Assembly (NCBI RefSeq): GCF_029866045.1
Contig: NZ_JARXAB010000027.1
Coordinates: forward strand, 1 to 64,000
From: Ramlibacter sp.
Lineage (GTDB): Bacteria > Pseudomonadota > Gammaproteobacteria > Burkholderiales > Burkholderiaceae_C
DNA length: 64,000 nt
Reading direction: 5' to 3'
Of the stretch, positions 8,362 to 18,579 are shown piece after piece; the first letter of the stretch is position 1; every line of letters begins with the position of its first letter. The notes under the pieces are model-generated. The model was given only the letters and a program-made list of their open reading frames with translations, was not told where the DNA came from and searched no databases. A program made the translations under genes and the position numbers.

Positions 8362-10299
8362 TCAAAGCACAGCCTTTTCACTGGCCACCAACGCGGCAAG
8401 CCTTCTGACGATTTCCTCGACCGACTCGCTGCCTGCATTGGCTTCAAATTCGGCAGCATCTGGCACTTCGTACGGGCTGTTGACGCCGGTCAGGTTCGGG
8501 ATCTTGCCGGCCCTCGCCTGTTTGTAGAGCCCCTTCACATCGCGCTGCTCGCATACCTCCAGGGGCGTGCTGACATAGACCTCCAGAAAATGCGCGTCCC
8601 CGATGAGCTCTCTTGACATTTCTCGATCGCGTTTGAAGGGCGAAATGAACGCAGTGATCACAATAAGACCTGCATCCATCATGAGCTTGGCAACCTCAGC
8701 AACCCGCCTGATGTTTTCAACACGGTCTGCCTCTGTGAACCCCAAATCTTTGTTGAGCCCTTGGCGCACGTTGTCGCCGTCCAGAACGTAGGTCCTTTTG
8801 CCCTGGGTGTGGAATTCTTTTTCAAGGGCATTTGCAATGGTTGATTTGCCAGAGCCGGAGAGTCCTGTGAACCAGATGACCTTCGCTCTGTGACCATTGA
8901 GCCGTTCCCGATCGACCTGAGTGATGCTGAGTGCCTGCCGGTGCACATTCCGGGCGCGCCTCAAGCTGTGTCTGATCATGCCGGCGCCTACCGTCGCGTG
9001 AGAGAACCTGTCGACCAGAATGAAGCCACCCAGACAAACACTCTCGTCATAGGGTGCGCATGCCAGAGGCTTGCTCAGGGCCAGATTGGCGACAGAAATG
9101 TCGTTCAAGGCCAGCTGGCCACATGATTCATGCGCCTGCGTGTTCACATCGATACGGTATTTCAGCCTGGTGATGCTGGCGCTCGCCCACTGGCTGGCCA
9201 GTTTCAACTCATAGGTGCGCCCGACCAAGCCTGGTTCATCGTGCAGCCACACCAGCGTAGCCTCGAATTGGTCGGTCATCTCGACGGGCGCGTCTGCCAG
9301 GGCAATGACATCTCCCCGCGAGACGTCAACCTCCTTGTCCAATACCAGGGTCAAGGCCGCACCAGCCTCGGCAGTCTCCAATTGACCTTCGGCGGTCACG
9401 ATCTGCGCGAGTGTGGCGGTCTGCCCGGATGCCGTCACCCGAAGTGCGTCACCGACCGTCAAGCGTCCCGTTGCCAGGGTGCCGCTGAACCCGCGGAAAT
9501 TGGCATTCGGCCGGTTCACCCATTGGACGGGGAACACTGTGGCGTTCTGGCTTGGTTTTGCAACCGGCAAGGTCTCCAGGCAACCCATCAGGGTTGGGCC
9601 GTGATGCCAGGCGATGCGTGCCGATCGCTCAGTGATGTTGTCACCTTTGAGGGCAGACACCGGGACGGGTGTGATGCTCGCGAGCGCCAGCGACTTCGCG
9701 ACGTTGGTGAAATCGGCAACGATGGTGTCAAAAACCTTTTTGTCATAGCCCACCAAGTCCATTTTGTTCACGGCCAGAACGACATGGCGGATGCCCACCA
9801 AAGAGGCTAAAAAGGCATGCCTCCGGGTCTGCGTGACAACGCCCTGGCGGGCATCAACAAGCAGTACCGCCGCGTCGGCTGTTGAGGCCCCAGTGACCAT
9901 GTTGCGGGTGTACTGCTCATGGCCAGGCGTATCGGCCACGATGAACTTTCGTCGGGGCGTGGAGAAGAAACGGTATGCCACATCGATCGTGATGCCTTGC
10001 TCACGCTCCGCAGCCAATCCATCGACGAGCAGCGCAAAGTCGATGTCTCGCCCCTGTGTACCGTGCTGTCTGGAGTCAGCCTGCAAAGCCGCCAGTTGGT
10101 CATCAAAGACTTGTTGCGACTCCCAAAGCAATCTGCCAATGAGCGTGCTTTTTCCGTCGTCCACACTGCCGCAGGTAATGAATCGCAGCAATTGCTGCCG
10201 GGCTTGATGGTCCAGCCAATCCTGGATCGTTTCAAATCTTGGCGCGGAGTAAGTGGCGCTTCCCGCATCAGTCAAGGTTATTGGGGAGTGGCTGAGCAT
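8362..10299 (-). CDS. cysNC: Bifunctional sulfate adenylyltransferase subunit 1 / adenylylsulfate kinase
   Basis: N-terminal GTPase (CGSVDDGKSTLIGRLL, DTPGHEQYTRNM, NKMDLV) fused to a C-terminal APS kinase (WFTGLSGSGKSTIANALE, LDGDNVRQGLNKDLGF). Confidence 0.95.
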   Translation of the reverse strand: MLSHSPITLTDAGSATYSAPRFETIQDWLDHQARQQLLRFITCGSVDDGKSTLIGRLLWESQQVFDDQLAALQADSRQHGTQGRDIDFALLVDGLAAEREQGITIDVAYRFFSTPRRKFIVADTPGHEQYTRNMVTGASTADAAVLLVDARQGVVTQTRRHAFLASLVGIRHVVLAVNKMDLVGYDKKVFDTIVADFTNVAKSLALASITPVPVSALKGDNITERSARIAWHHGPTLMGCLETLPVAKPSQNATVFPVQWVNRPNANFRGFSGTLATGRLTVGDALRVTASGQTATLAQIVTAEGQLETAEAGAALTLVLDKEVDVSRGDVIALADAPVEMTDQFEATLVWLHDEPGLVGRTYELKLASQWASASITRLKYRIDVNTQAHESCGQLALNDISVANLALSKPLACAPYDESVCLGGFILVDRFSHATVGAGMIRHSLRRARNVHRQALSITQVDRERLNGHRAKVIWFTGLSGSGKSTIANALEKEFHTQGKRTYVLDGDNVRQGLNKDLGFTEADRVENIRRVAEVAKLMMDAGLIVITAFISPFKRDREMSRELIGDAHFLEVYVSTPLEVCEQRDVKGLYKQARAGKIPNLTGVNSPYEVPDAAEFEANAGSESVEEIVRRLAALVASEKAVL

Positions 10300-11294
10300 C
10301 AGAAGTAGCCCTCCTGCTTTTTCTTCTCCATGGAGCTTGCGCTGTCAGTGTCAATCTTGCGACCCTGGCGTTCGGACTGCCGGGCACGAATGGTTTCCAG
10401 CAAGATGTCCTCCAAAGTTTCGGCCTCCGACTCGACAGCGCCTGTCAACGGGTAGCAACCCAGCGTTCGGAAGCGGACTTTCTTGACCTGGATTTCTTCG
10501 CCGGGCAGGAGTCGACAGCGGTCGTCATCGACCATCATGATCATCTCTGGCCGCACCACCACCGGCCGAGGCTTGGCGAAGTACAACGGCACTACGGGGA
10601 TCGCCTCTTGATAGATGTATTGCCAGATGTCCAGTTCTGTCCAGTTGCTCAAGGGAAAGACCCTGATACTTTCTCCAGGGCTTGTTCGGGTGTTGTAGAG
10701 GTTCCATAGCTCTGGGCGCTGGTTCTTCGGGTCCCAGCGGTGAGAAGCGGTCCGGAAAGAAAACACCCGTTCCTTGGCTCTGGCTTTTTCCTCATCGCGG
10801 CGGGCACCACCAAAGACCAAGTCGAACTTGTGATGATCCAGCGCCTGCTTAAGCCCTTCCGTCTTGGTCACATCGGTGTGCAGCGCAGACCCGTGATCAA
10901 AGGGGTTGATGTTTTTCTCAATCGCTTCCGGATTGGTGTGAACGAGCAGATCCATCCCACATTCCCGAGCCATGAAATCCCGAAACGCATACATCTCCCG
11001 AAACTTCCATCGCGTATCAATGTGGAGCAGAGGAAACGGCGGCGGCGTTGGGTAAAAGGCTTTGCGTGCCAAGTGCAGCATGACACCGCTGTCCTTGCCA
11101 ATCGAGTACAGCATCACCGGATTTCGGGCCTCGGCCACCGCCTCGCGCAACACATGAATACTCTCGGCTTCGAGCAGTCGCAGGTGCGGGGAGGGCGTCA
11201 GATCAGGCTTGCGAATTCCGCTGCGGTACAACCCTTCGGTCGACCCTTCGAATGAGGCGGGTTGGCATGCGGGCAGAGAGTGTTGGCTGTTCAT
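10299..11294 (-). CDS. cysD: Sulfate adenylyltransferase subunit 2
   Basis: [43 protein letters not shown]; stop overlaps the cysNC start (ATGA). Confidence 0.95.
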   Translation of the reverse strand: MNSQHSLPACQPASFEGSTEGLYRSGIRKPDLTPSPHLRLLEAESIHVLREAVAEARNPVMLYSIGKDSGVMLHLARKAFYPTPPPFPLLHIDTRWKFREMYAFRDFMARECGMDLLVHTNPEAIEKNINPFDHGSALHTDVTKTEGLKQALDHHKFDLVFGGARRDEEKARAKERVFSFRTASHRWDPKNQRPELWNLYNTRTSPGESIRVFPLSNWTELDIWQYIYQEAIPVVPLYFAKPRPVVVRPEMIMMVDDDRCRLLPGEEIQVKKVRFRTLGCYPLTGAVESEAETLEDILLETIRARQSERQGRKIDTDSASSMEKKKQEGYF

Positions 11295-11409
11295 TGCGGT
11301 CGGATTTGCTCGAAGGTGGCACGCGTGCGCGCGAAGAGGTAAACATGGCTATATCGGGTGAGAAATCCGACCGCTCCGAGACCAGCCAAACAAAGGACAA
11401 AGACCGCCC

Positions 11410-12609
11410 TCAGGGAAGCCTGGACCAGTCCCGATAAAGGTTGCCCAGGTCATTGGCCGGCGCGTCGTTTGAAAACGCTACCAGGATTCGCTTGTTTCTT
11501 TTGTTCCAGGCCACGATCTGGCCACCGACCCCGTGGGCATAGAAGGAATTCGGAACGAGCTTGTGTTCAACCCAAGTGAAGAAACCGAAATGGCTGAACA
11601 AGTTGAACGGCCCGTTGGGCCCGCGCGTGGCGATCTGTGGCTTGGCCGCCTCCCGCAAAAATTTTCCCAGACAGGTCTCTTCGTCGTAGGACTCGCGGAC
11701 CCACACTGCAAAACGCGCCCAGTCGTTCAAAGTCATCTGGAGCGCACCGGATGCAAATGCGAAGTTACGTCGATCGGTCCGCAAAATGGCTGGGCCTGCG
11801 ATCGAAGCCGCCTTGAGGACAGATTGATCCACCCAGTCCGAGAAGTGCATACCAGCGACCTTCGACACCATTAGGGCGACCATTTCCGGATCTGAATTTC
11901 GGTAGGCAAACACAGATCCCGGCTGACGTGGCCGGCCTGAGAGATCCTTTTCGGCCGTGTGGACCTTTGGCGTGAGCATCAGATCCTTGATCGTCATCCG
12001 ACCAGACCAGATTTCTCGAAACTGATCGGGTGTCGCCACATTGGAGTCTCGCAAGCCGACCCAGGTTCCCGAGCCCATGGTCAGCAGGTCCTTCAAGGAA
12101 GCACCGCCCATATCAGTGCCTGAAAACTCGGGCAATACCTCGCTAACCTTTGATTCCATCGTGATCAGATTTCGACAAACAGCCTGTCCAGCAGCGATGG
12201 CTGTGACGGTCTTGCCGATGCTCAGGCCATAAAACAGCGCGTCCTGAGGGATACCGTCCTTCCAACTCGCATGAATGACCTTGTCGCCATGAATGAGCGC
12301 CAGCCCCCTGATGCTTGAGGCGCTAAATACGCGCTTGGCTGCGTCAACGACGGACTGCTCCTGCGGGTCTGGTGCTCGAGCATTGAGGGCACGGGGGGTT
12401 CCGTTAACGCCCACTTGGTAATCCCAGGGTCGCCCCTTGTTGATCAAGAGAGCGTCACAGGCACCGCTGCTGCCCTCGCATGGGTTTTGGGCCGCCACAG
12501 TGCTTGCCAGGAGGATGGCCCCAAAAAACAGTAACGACCGGATCAGGCCGGCGGCTACCGACTGCATGCGCCTTGTTTGATTGAAGGGTGTTGACATCAG
12601 AAAGCTCAT
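11410..12609 (-). CDS. Serine hydrolase (beta-lactamase/class C-like)
   Basis: FYGLSIGKTVTAIAAGQAV (SxxK), VFAYRNSDPEM (YxN), YAHGVGGQIVAW (HGxGG-like). Confidence 0.8.
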   Translation of the reverse strand: MSFLMSTPFNQTRRMQSVAAGLIRSLLFFGAILLASTVAAQNPCEGSSGACDALLINKGRPWDYQVGVNGTPRALNARAPDPQEQSVVDAAKRVFSASSIRGLALIHGDKVIHASWKDGIPQDALFYGLSIGKTVTAIAAGQAVCRNLITMESKVSEVLPEFSGTDMGGASLKDLLTMGSGTWVGLRDSNVATPDQFREIWSGRMTIKDLMLTPKVHTAEKDLSGRPRQPGSVFAYRNSDPEMVALMVSKVAGMHFSDWVDQSVLKAASIAGPAILRTDRRNFAFASGALQMTLNDWARFAVWVRESYDEETCLGKFLREAAKPQIATRGPNGPFNLFSHFGFFTWVEHKLVPNSFYAHGVGGQIVAWNKRNKRILVAFSNDAPANDLGNLYRDWSRLP

Positions 12610-13323
12610 TGGGTGAAGGACTAGATGAGCTCACTTTAGCCTGTTTGGATTACCTGGAAACCCATAAACGACCCATAGAGAAACCACTCGCGAACGCGCA
12701 ATAGAGAAAGCAAATCACTGGGTAGCGCCGGGGCCAGAGCCGAAGGCGCTGTCGCTGATGCGTTGATGCGTGGCGAGTTCTCAATCCACTTTGCGATGGC
12801 CTCACGATGGCCGGATGCAGGAGACAGCTGGCTGCCGATAAAGATCAACCTCATCGCAATTCATTTCTTTGTATTAATTTATCCTTTGAACAGATTGATA
12901 AGAACTCAATCAGCTTCTCGGCGATGGAGGAAACGGCAGTCTACTGGATCAATCAGTGAGCCATTGCTAGTTGAAACCACTAGTTGTTTTTGAAAACGTA
13001 TCCAATTTCGGATTTGTATCGGCCCCTTCTGATCCACTCTCTTCACCCCACCGGGTCAGGTTTCAGGACCCACTTTTTTTCTCGGGGGCTGGCGCATGCG
13101 CACTGCGCGGTTTATCCACTCGTGCCTCGGCCCCCACAGGGGTCCGACGCACGAGGCCCGAGGCAAGCTACGGGAAATTAGTTCAAAAGAGTCCATGGGC
13201 GTGCGAATGCATCGAACGACCCCTGAACTTCGCAAATCAGGTCAACCGGCTGCGTCGGAAATCCGTTTGAGTACCATCAGGCTTGGTCTCTCATCTTTCA
13301 ATCATCACTACAAGGGAAACACC

Positions 13324-13647
13324 ATGAACGGTTCATCTAGCACCTCCAACCGCCGCACCTTCATCCTTCACTCCATCGCCGCCACCGGCCTCGTCGCCGC
13401 CGCTGGCGCCGCACAGGCCCAGCCCATGGCCTCCGAGAAGGACCCGGCCGCCGCCGGACTGGGCTACAAGGAAGACGCGACCAAGGTCGACAAGGCCAAG
13501 TTCCCCAAGTACGCCCCAGGCCAGAACTGTGCCAACTGCGCTCTGTATCAGGCCAAGGCCGGCGCTCCCGCCGGTGGCTGCCCACTGTTCGCCGGCAAGC
13601 AGGTTTCTGCCAAAGCCTGGTGCAACTCCTGGGTCAAGAAGGGCTGA
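13324..13647 (+). CDS. High-potential iron-sulfur protein (HiPIP)
   Basis: NRRTFILHSIAATGLVAAAGAAQAQ Tat-like signal; NCANCALYQAKAGAPAGGCPLFAGKQVSAKAWCNSW four-Cys pattern. Confidence 0.9.
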   Translation: MNGSSSTSNRRTFILHSIAATGLVAAAGAAQAQPMASEKDPAAAGLGYKEDATKVDKAKFPKYAPGQNCANCALYQAKAGAPAGGCPLFAGKQVSAKAWCNSWVKKG

Positions 13648-13668
13648 TCCACTTTTCGATGTAAGCCC

Positions 13669-13700
13669 AAGGGCTGGCCAGGGTGACCTGGCCAGCCCTT
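13669..13700 (+). terminator. Long perfect hairpin downstream of HiPIP
   Basis: AAGGGCTGGCCAGG-GTGA-CCTGGCCAGCCCTT, 14-bp perfect stem just after the stop; T-tract is weak. Confidence 0.65.
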
Positions 13701-13794
13701 CTTCATTGGGGCGTGGCTCGGCTTGGGCCGCTGTCCGACATGCCTTTGGTGGGCGTATTCCTATCGTCGGGCCTTCCGACTTCAGGAGCGCCCC

Positions 13795-15228
13795 ATGCAG
13801 ATTCCCGCCGACCCCCATGCCCCACTTGACCACTCCCCACTGGCCCATTCTCCAGGGCTGGCAAGGCGCCAGTTCAATGCCTTCGGGCTTGCCGCCCTTT
13901 CCGGGCTCGGAACCGGCCTAGCAGGCTGTGGGGGCGGCACGCCGGGCCAGGCAAACCTCGCAGGAGCGGGCGAGGGCGGCCAGGCGCAGGAAGAGGCACA
14001 CCCCCGGGCTTTGAGCACGGTCGGTGCCGGCATGCAGGGCCTGACCGAGTGGACGGTGGCGAGCCCGGAAGGCCAAGTCCTGGCCCTCAAGTCCCTGAAC
14101 CGCCTTGCCAATGGCGAGGTCGCACTGACCTGGACCGAGTCGCCGCTACCAGGCGCCGAGGGGCCCCGCAGGCTGCGGCTGCAGCGCTTGTCCTGCCAAG
14201 GAGGCTGTGCAATTTCTGAGCGGCTTCTGGTCGAGGGCCTCGTGGATCCCGGCGCAGCGCTGACCGTCTTGCCCGACGGCAGCACCCTGGTTGCCTGGCG
14301 CGACACCCTCGAGCGGGTGCCGAACCATGCGCTGTCGGTGCAATGTCGGCTCTTTCTGCAACGCTTCACGTCCGCCGGCACACCGGCAAGCCCGCCGGAG
14401 TTGGTCGATGCCTTCCTCTTCAGCAACCGCCTCGAGGGAGGCGGTCGAGCGATGGGGCCGCCTGCCATCGGTCATTGGGAGGACGGCAGCTTCGTCGTCA
14501 CCTGGGCCGACCTGCGGACGTTCGGTAGCTTCCCAGGCCTGGGCACCTCGGTCCGGGCCCGCCGCTACCACACCAACGGCTGGCCGGTGGCACCGGCCCA
14601 GACCGTGGCCACCAGCAACCGGGAGGAGACCTACAGCCTCGACCTGCCGCCTGCCAGCGGCGGGTATGTCATCAGCCATGTCCAGGAGCCGCGAGCGCCA
14701 TTTCATCAGGCCATCTTGCCCCTGGATTTCTGGAACCCCCTCCCGGCCCCACGCTTCACAGGCCTGCTGCCTGGCTCTTTCTACCTTTCGATGGGCATTT
14801 ACGGTAGCTTGCTCTTTGCCGGGCGCGCCGATGCGGCCACGGGCCGGCCGGTCTACACCCGCGACCGCTTCGATTACAGCGGCCACCCGGTGGGCTCGCC
14901 TGCGCCGCTGGCCAGCCTGCCGATGGGAGGGGTAGCCCTCAAGAATGTGGAGTTCCTTGCCCTGCGCGCATCTGCCCATGCAGGACAGCGCCAAGCCCAG
15001 CGGATGGACAAATACGGCCGGATGATCGGCACCCCGTTCGACCTGCCACAGGGAATGACCTTGCTGCTGGGCGACGGTTCACTGCTGGTGGCTTGGACCA
15101 TTGCCGGCTCCACCAGTTCTGCCAGTCCTGCAAGCTCGACAAGCCCCGCAACCGGGCCCACAGGCAGCCGCTTGATGCTCCAGCGCTTCGTTCCCAATGC
15201 GCTCTCGCCAGGTTTGGCCAGCGTTTGA
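13795..15228 (+). CDS. Hypothetical protein with Tat/lipoprotein-like signal
   Basis: ATG 13795 after CAGGAG; ARRQFNAFGLAALSGLGTGLAGCGGG (RR motif plus lipobox). Confidence 0.6.
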   Translation: MQIPADPHAPLDHSPLAHSPGLARRQFNAFGLAALSGLGTGLAGCGGGTPGQANLAGAGEGGQAQEEAHPRALSTVGAGMQGLTEWTVASPEGQVLALKSLNRLANGEVALTWTESPLPGAEGPRRLRLQRLSCQGGCAISERLLVEGLVDPGAALTVLPDGSTLVAWRDTLERVPNHALSVQCRLFLQRFTSAGTPASPPELVDAFLFSNRLEGGGRAMGPPAIGHWEDGSFVVTWADLRTFGSFPGLGTSVRARRYHTNGWPVAPAQTVATSNREETYSLDLPPASGGYVISHVQEPRAPFHQAILPLDFWNPLPAPRFTGLLPGSFYLSMGIYGSLLFAGRADAATGRPVYTRDRFDYSGHPVGSPAPLASLPMGGVALKNVEFLALRASAHAGQRQAQRMDKYGRMIGTPFDLPQGMTLLLGDGSLLVAWTIAGSTSSASPASSTSPATGPTGSRLMLQRFVPNALSPGLASV

Positions 15229-15355
15229 GTCCCCGCACAAGCAGGGCCGCCTGACCCGATGATCTGAGCCTGCCTGGTCGGACTGTCACAGGTTTTGCAT
15301 ACACTTCGGGCCTGACTCAATTAATGCGCCCGCCCGGGCGCCTCTGGCTGCGCCC

Positions 15356-17620
15356 ATGAAATTTCGCTTTCCCATCGTCATCATCGACGAAGACTACCGC
15401 TCGGAAAACACCTCCGGCCTGGGCATTCGCGCCTTGGCGCAAGCGATCGAGGCCGAGGGCTTTGAGGTGCTGGGTGTGACCAGCTACGGTGATCTGTCGC
15501 AGTTCGCGCAGCAGCAAAGCCGGGCCAGCGCTTTCATTCTGTCGATTGACGACGAGGAGTTCACCCCCGGGCCGGATCTCGATCCGGCGGTGGTGAGCCT
15601 GCGCAACTTCATCGACGAAGTGCGGCGCAAGAATGCCGAAGTGCCGCTGTACGTGTACGGCGAAACCAAGACCAGCCGGCACCTGCCCAATGACGTGCTG
15701 CGCGAGTTGCACGGCTTCATTCACATGTTCGAGGACACGCCGGAGTTCGTGGCCCGCCACATCATTCGCGAGGCCAAGAGCTACCTAGAGAGCGTGCAGC
15801 CGCCTTTCTTCAAGGCCCTGCTTGATTACGCCGAAGACGGCTCCTACTCCTGGCACTGCCCGGGGCACTCTGGCGGGGTGGCCTTTCTCAAGAGCCCCAT
15901 CGGCCAGATGTTCCACCAGTTCTTCGGCGAGAACATGCTGCGCGCCGACGTCTGCAATGCGGTGGACGAGTTGGGCCAACTGCTTGACCACACCGGCCCG
16001 GTGGCCGCCAGCGAGCGCAACGCGGCGCGCATCTTCAACGCCGACCATTGCTTCTTCGTCACCAATGGCACCTCCACCTCCAACAAGATGGTGTGGCACC
16101 ACACGGTAGCGCCGGGTGACGTGGTGGTGGTAGACCGCAACTGCCACAAGTCCATCTTGCATTCGATCATCATGACCGGGGCGATCCCTGTGTTCATGAA
16201 GCCCACGCGCAACCACTTTGGCATCATCGGTCCGATCCCGCAGAGCGAATTCACGCCCGAGGCGATCAAGGCCAAGATCCGCGCCAACCCGTTGCTGGCG
16301 GGGGTGGATGCAGATAAGGTCAAGCCCCGTGTGATGACGCTCACCCAGTCGACCTACGACGGCGTTCTGTACAACACCGAGACCATCAAGAGCATGCTCG
16401 ATGGTTACGTCGACACCCTGCACTTCGACGAGGCCTGGCTGCCGCACGCAGCCTTCCATCCGTTCTACGGCTCTTACCATGCCATGGGCAAACACCGCAC
16501 GCGGCCCAAGGAGGCGCTGACCTTTGCCACCCAATCGACCCACAAGTTGCTGGCGGGCATCAGCCAGGCCAGCCACGTTCTGGTGCAGGACTCGCAGAAC
16601 CGCAAGCTGGACAGGCACCTGTTCAACGAGGCCTACCTGATGCACACCTCGACCAGTCCGCAGTATGCGATCATCGCCAGCTGCGACGTGGCCGCAGCGA
16701 TGATGGAGCCACCCGGCGGCACTGCCTTGGTTGAAGAAAGCATCCTTGAGGCCCTCGATTTCCGCCGCGCCATGCGCAAGGTAGACGAGGAGTACGGCAA
16801 GGACTGGTGGTTCAAGGTCTGGGGTCCGGACAAGCTGGCCGAGGACGGCATCGGCCGCGCCGACAACTGGATCATCAAGGGCGAATCGCGGGCTGCCAAA
16901 TGGCACGGCTTCGGCAACCTGGCCGAAGGCTTCAACATGCTGGACCCGATCAAGTCCACCATCGTCACGCCTGGCATGGACCTCAATGGCAAGTTTGCCA
17001 AGACCGGCATTCCGGCGTCCATCGTGACCCGGTTTCTCGCCGAGCACGGCATCATCGTGGAGAAGACCGGCCTCTACAGCTTCTTCATCATGTTCACCAT
17101 CGGCATCACCAAGGGCCGCTGGAACACCCTGCTCACGGCGCTACAGCAGTTCAAGGACGACTACGCGCGCAACCAGCCGATGTGGCGCATCCTGCCCGAG
17201 TTCTGCCAGCAGCACCCACGCTATGAGCGCATGGGCCTGGCCGACCTGTGCCAGCACCTTCACGAGCTCTACGCCAAGCATGACATCGCTCGCCTGACCA
17301 CCGACATGTATCTGTCGGACCTCACGCCGGCGATGAAGCCCAGCGATGCCTTCGCTCATATCGCGCACCGCAAGACCGAGCGGGTGCCGATCGATGACCT
17401 CGAAGGTCGCATCACCACCAGCCTGATCACCCCTTACCCGCCGGGCATTCCGCTCTTGGTGCCGGGTGAAGTGTTCAACAAGAAAATTGTTGACTACCTC
17501 AAGTTCTCACGCGAATTCAACGCCCAGTGCCCGGGCTTTGAAACCGACATTCACGGCCTGGTCGAGGAGACCAACGCCGAAGGCAAGCCAGCCTACTTCG
17601 CCGACTGCGTCGCAAAGTAA
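15356..17620 (+). CDS. Orn/Lys/Arg decarboxylase (fold type III PLP enzyme)
   Basis: 754 aa; CPGHSGGVAFLKSPIGQMFHQFFGENMLRADV; FATQSTHKLLAGISQASHV (PLP Lys motif). Confidence 0.92.
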   Translation: MKFRFPIVIIDEDYRSENTSGLGIRALAQAIEAEGFEVLGVTSYGDLSQFAQQQSRASAFILSIDDEEFTPGPDLDPAVVSLRNFIDEVRRKNAEVPLYVYGETKTSRHLPNDVLRELHGFIHMFEDTPEFVARHIIREAKSYLESVQPPFFKALLDYAEDGSYSWHCPGHSGGVAFLKSPIGQMFHQFFGENMLRADVCNAVDELGQLLDHTGPVAASERNAARIFNADHCFFVTNGTSTSNKMVWHHTVAPGDVVVVDRNCHKSILHSIIMTGAIPVFMKPTRNHFGIIGPIPQSEFTPEAIKAKIRANPLLAGVDADKVKPRVMTLTQSTYDGVLYNTETIKSMLDGYVDTLHFDEAWLPHAAFHPFYGSYHAMGKHRTRPKEALTFATQSTHKLLAGISQASHVLVQDSQNRKLDRHLFNEAYLMHTSTSPQYAIIASCDVAAAMMEPPGGTALVEESILEALDFRRAMRKVDEEYGKDWWFKVWGPDKLAEDGIGRADNWIIKGESRAAKWHGFGNLAEGFNMLDPIKSTIVTPGMDLNGKFAKTGIPASIVTRFLAEHGIIVEKTGLYSFFIMFTIGITKGRWNTLLTALQQFKDDYARNQPMWRILPEFCQQHPRYERMGLADLCQHLHELYAKHDIARLTTDMYLSDLTPAMKPSDAFAHIAHRKTERVPIDDLEGRITTSLITPYPPGIPLLVPGEVFNKKIVDYLKFSREFNAQCPGFETDIHGLVEETNAEGKPAYFADCVAK

Positions 17621-17665
17621 CGAAAAAACGCTGCGGGGGTTTTATTCCGCGTGGACCAAATGAAG

Positions 17666-17688
17666 AAGGCCGGGGAGACCCCGGCCTT
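17666..17688. terminator. Bidirectional terminator between decarboxylase and fabI
   Basis: AAGGCCGGGG-AGA-CCCCGGCCTT perfect 10-bp stem between convergent genes. Confidence 0.75.
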
Positions 17689-17746
17689 CGTCTTTGGGTG
17701 TCCCGTCGTCGGGTTGCTTCGAAGGGGCGGTGGCGAATAGCCGCGC

Positions 17747-18541
17747 TTAGGCGCCGGCCGACTCGGCGATGCCGCCGACGACCTGGCTGAAGCCCCCATC
17801 GACATAGGTGATCTCAGCGCTGACGCCAGCCGCGAGGTCGGACAGCAGGAAGGCAGCCACATTGCCCACGTCGTCGATGGTCACATTGCGTCGGATCGGG
17901 GAGGTTTCGGCAACCACGCTCAGAATCTTGCCGAAGCCCTTGATACCGCTGGCTGCCAGCGTCTTGATCGGGCCGGCGCTGATGCCGTTGACCCGCATGC
18001 CCTTGGGTCCCAGGGACTCGGCCAGGTAGCGCACCGAGGCCTCGAGCGAGGCCTTGGCCAGGCCCATGGTGTTGTAGTTGGGAACGGTGCGGATGGCGCC
18101 CAGGTAGGTGAGGGTGAGCAGCGCCGACTTGTCGTTCAGGTGGGGCAGGGCGGCCTTGGCCATCGCCGGAAAGCTGTAGGCGCTGATGTCGTGGGCGATC
18201 TTGAAGCCCTCGCGTGAGAGGCCGTCCAAAAAGTCGCCGGCGATGGCCTCGCGCGGGGCGTAGCCGATAGCATGTACAAAACCGTCGAATTTCGGCCAGT
18301 GGGCCGTGAGATCGGTGAACAGCCTCTCGATCTGGGCGTCGTCCCCCACATCACAGTCGAACACCAGCTTGGAGCCAAAGTCGGCGGCGAATTCGGTGAT
18401 TCGGTCCTTGAAGCGCTCGCCCACGTAGCTGAAAGCCAGCTCGGCACCCTGGGCGTGGCAGGCCCGGGCAATGCCGTAGGCGATGGATCGGTTGGACAGA
18501 ACGCCCGTGATCAGCAGTTTCTTTCCTGTGAGGAAGCCCAT
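17747..18541 (-). CDS. fabI: Enoyl-[acyl-carrier-protein] reductase (NADH)
   Basis: [40 protein letters not shown]-x6-K motif in [19 protein letters not shown]. Confidence 0.95.
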   Translation of the reverse strand: MGFLTGKKLLITGVLSNRSIAYGIARACHAQGAELAFSYVGERFKDRITEFAADFGSKLVFDCDVGDDAQIERLFTDLTAHWPKFDGFVHAIGYAPREAIAGDFLDGLSREGFKIAHDISAYSFPAMAKAALPHLNDKSALLTLTYLGAIRTVPNYNTMGLAKASLEASVRYLAESLGPKGMRVNGISAGPIKTLAASGIKGFGKILSVVAETSPIRRNVTIDDVGNVAAFLLSDLAAGVSAEITYVDGGFSQVVGGIAESAGA

Positions 18542-18579
18542 GTTCTGTTCCGGTTGAAAAAAGTCGGCAGAATTGTCGC

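Noticed and set aside
15785-17047. 420 aa minus-strand ORF antisense to the decarboxylase
   Set aside because: Shadow ORF of a strongly conserved PLP enzyme; no recognisable domain or RBS.
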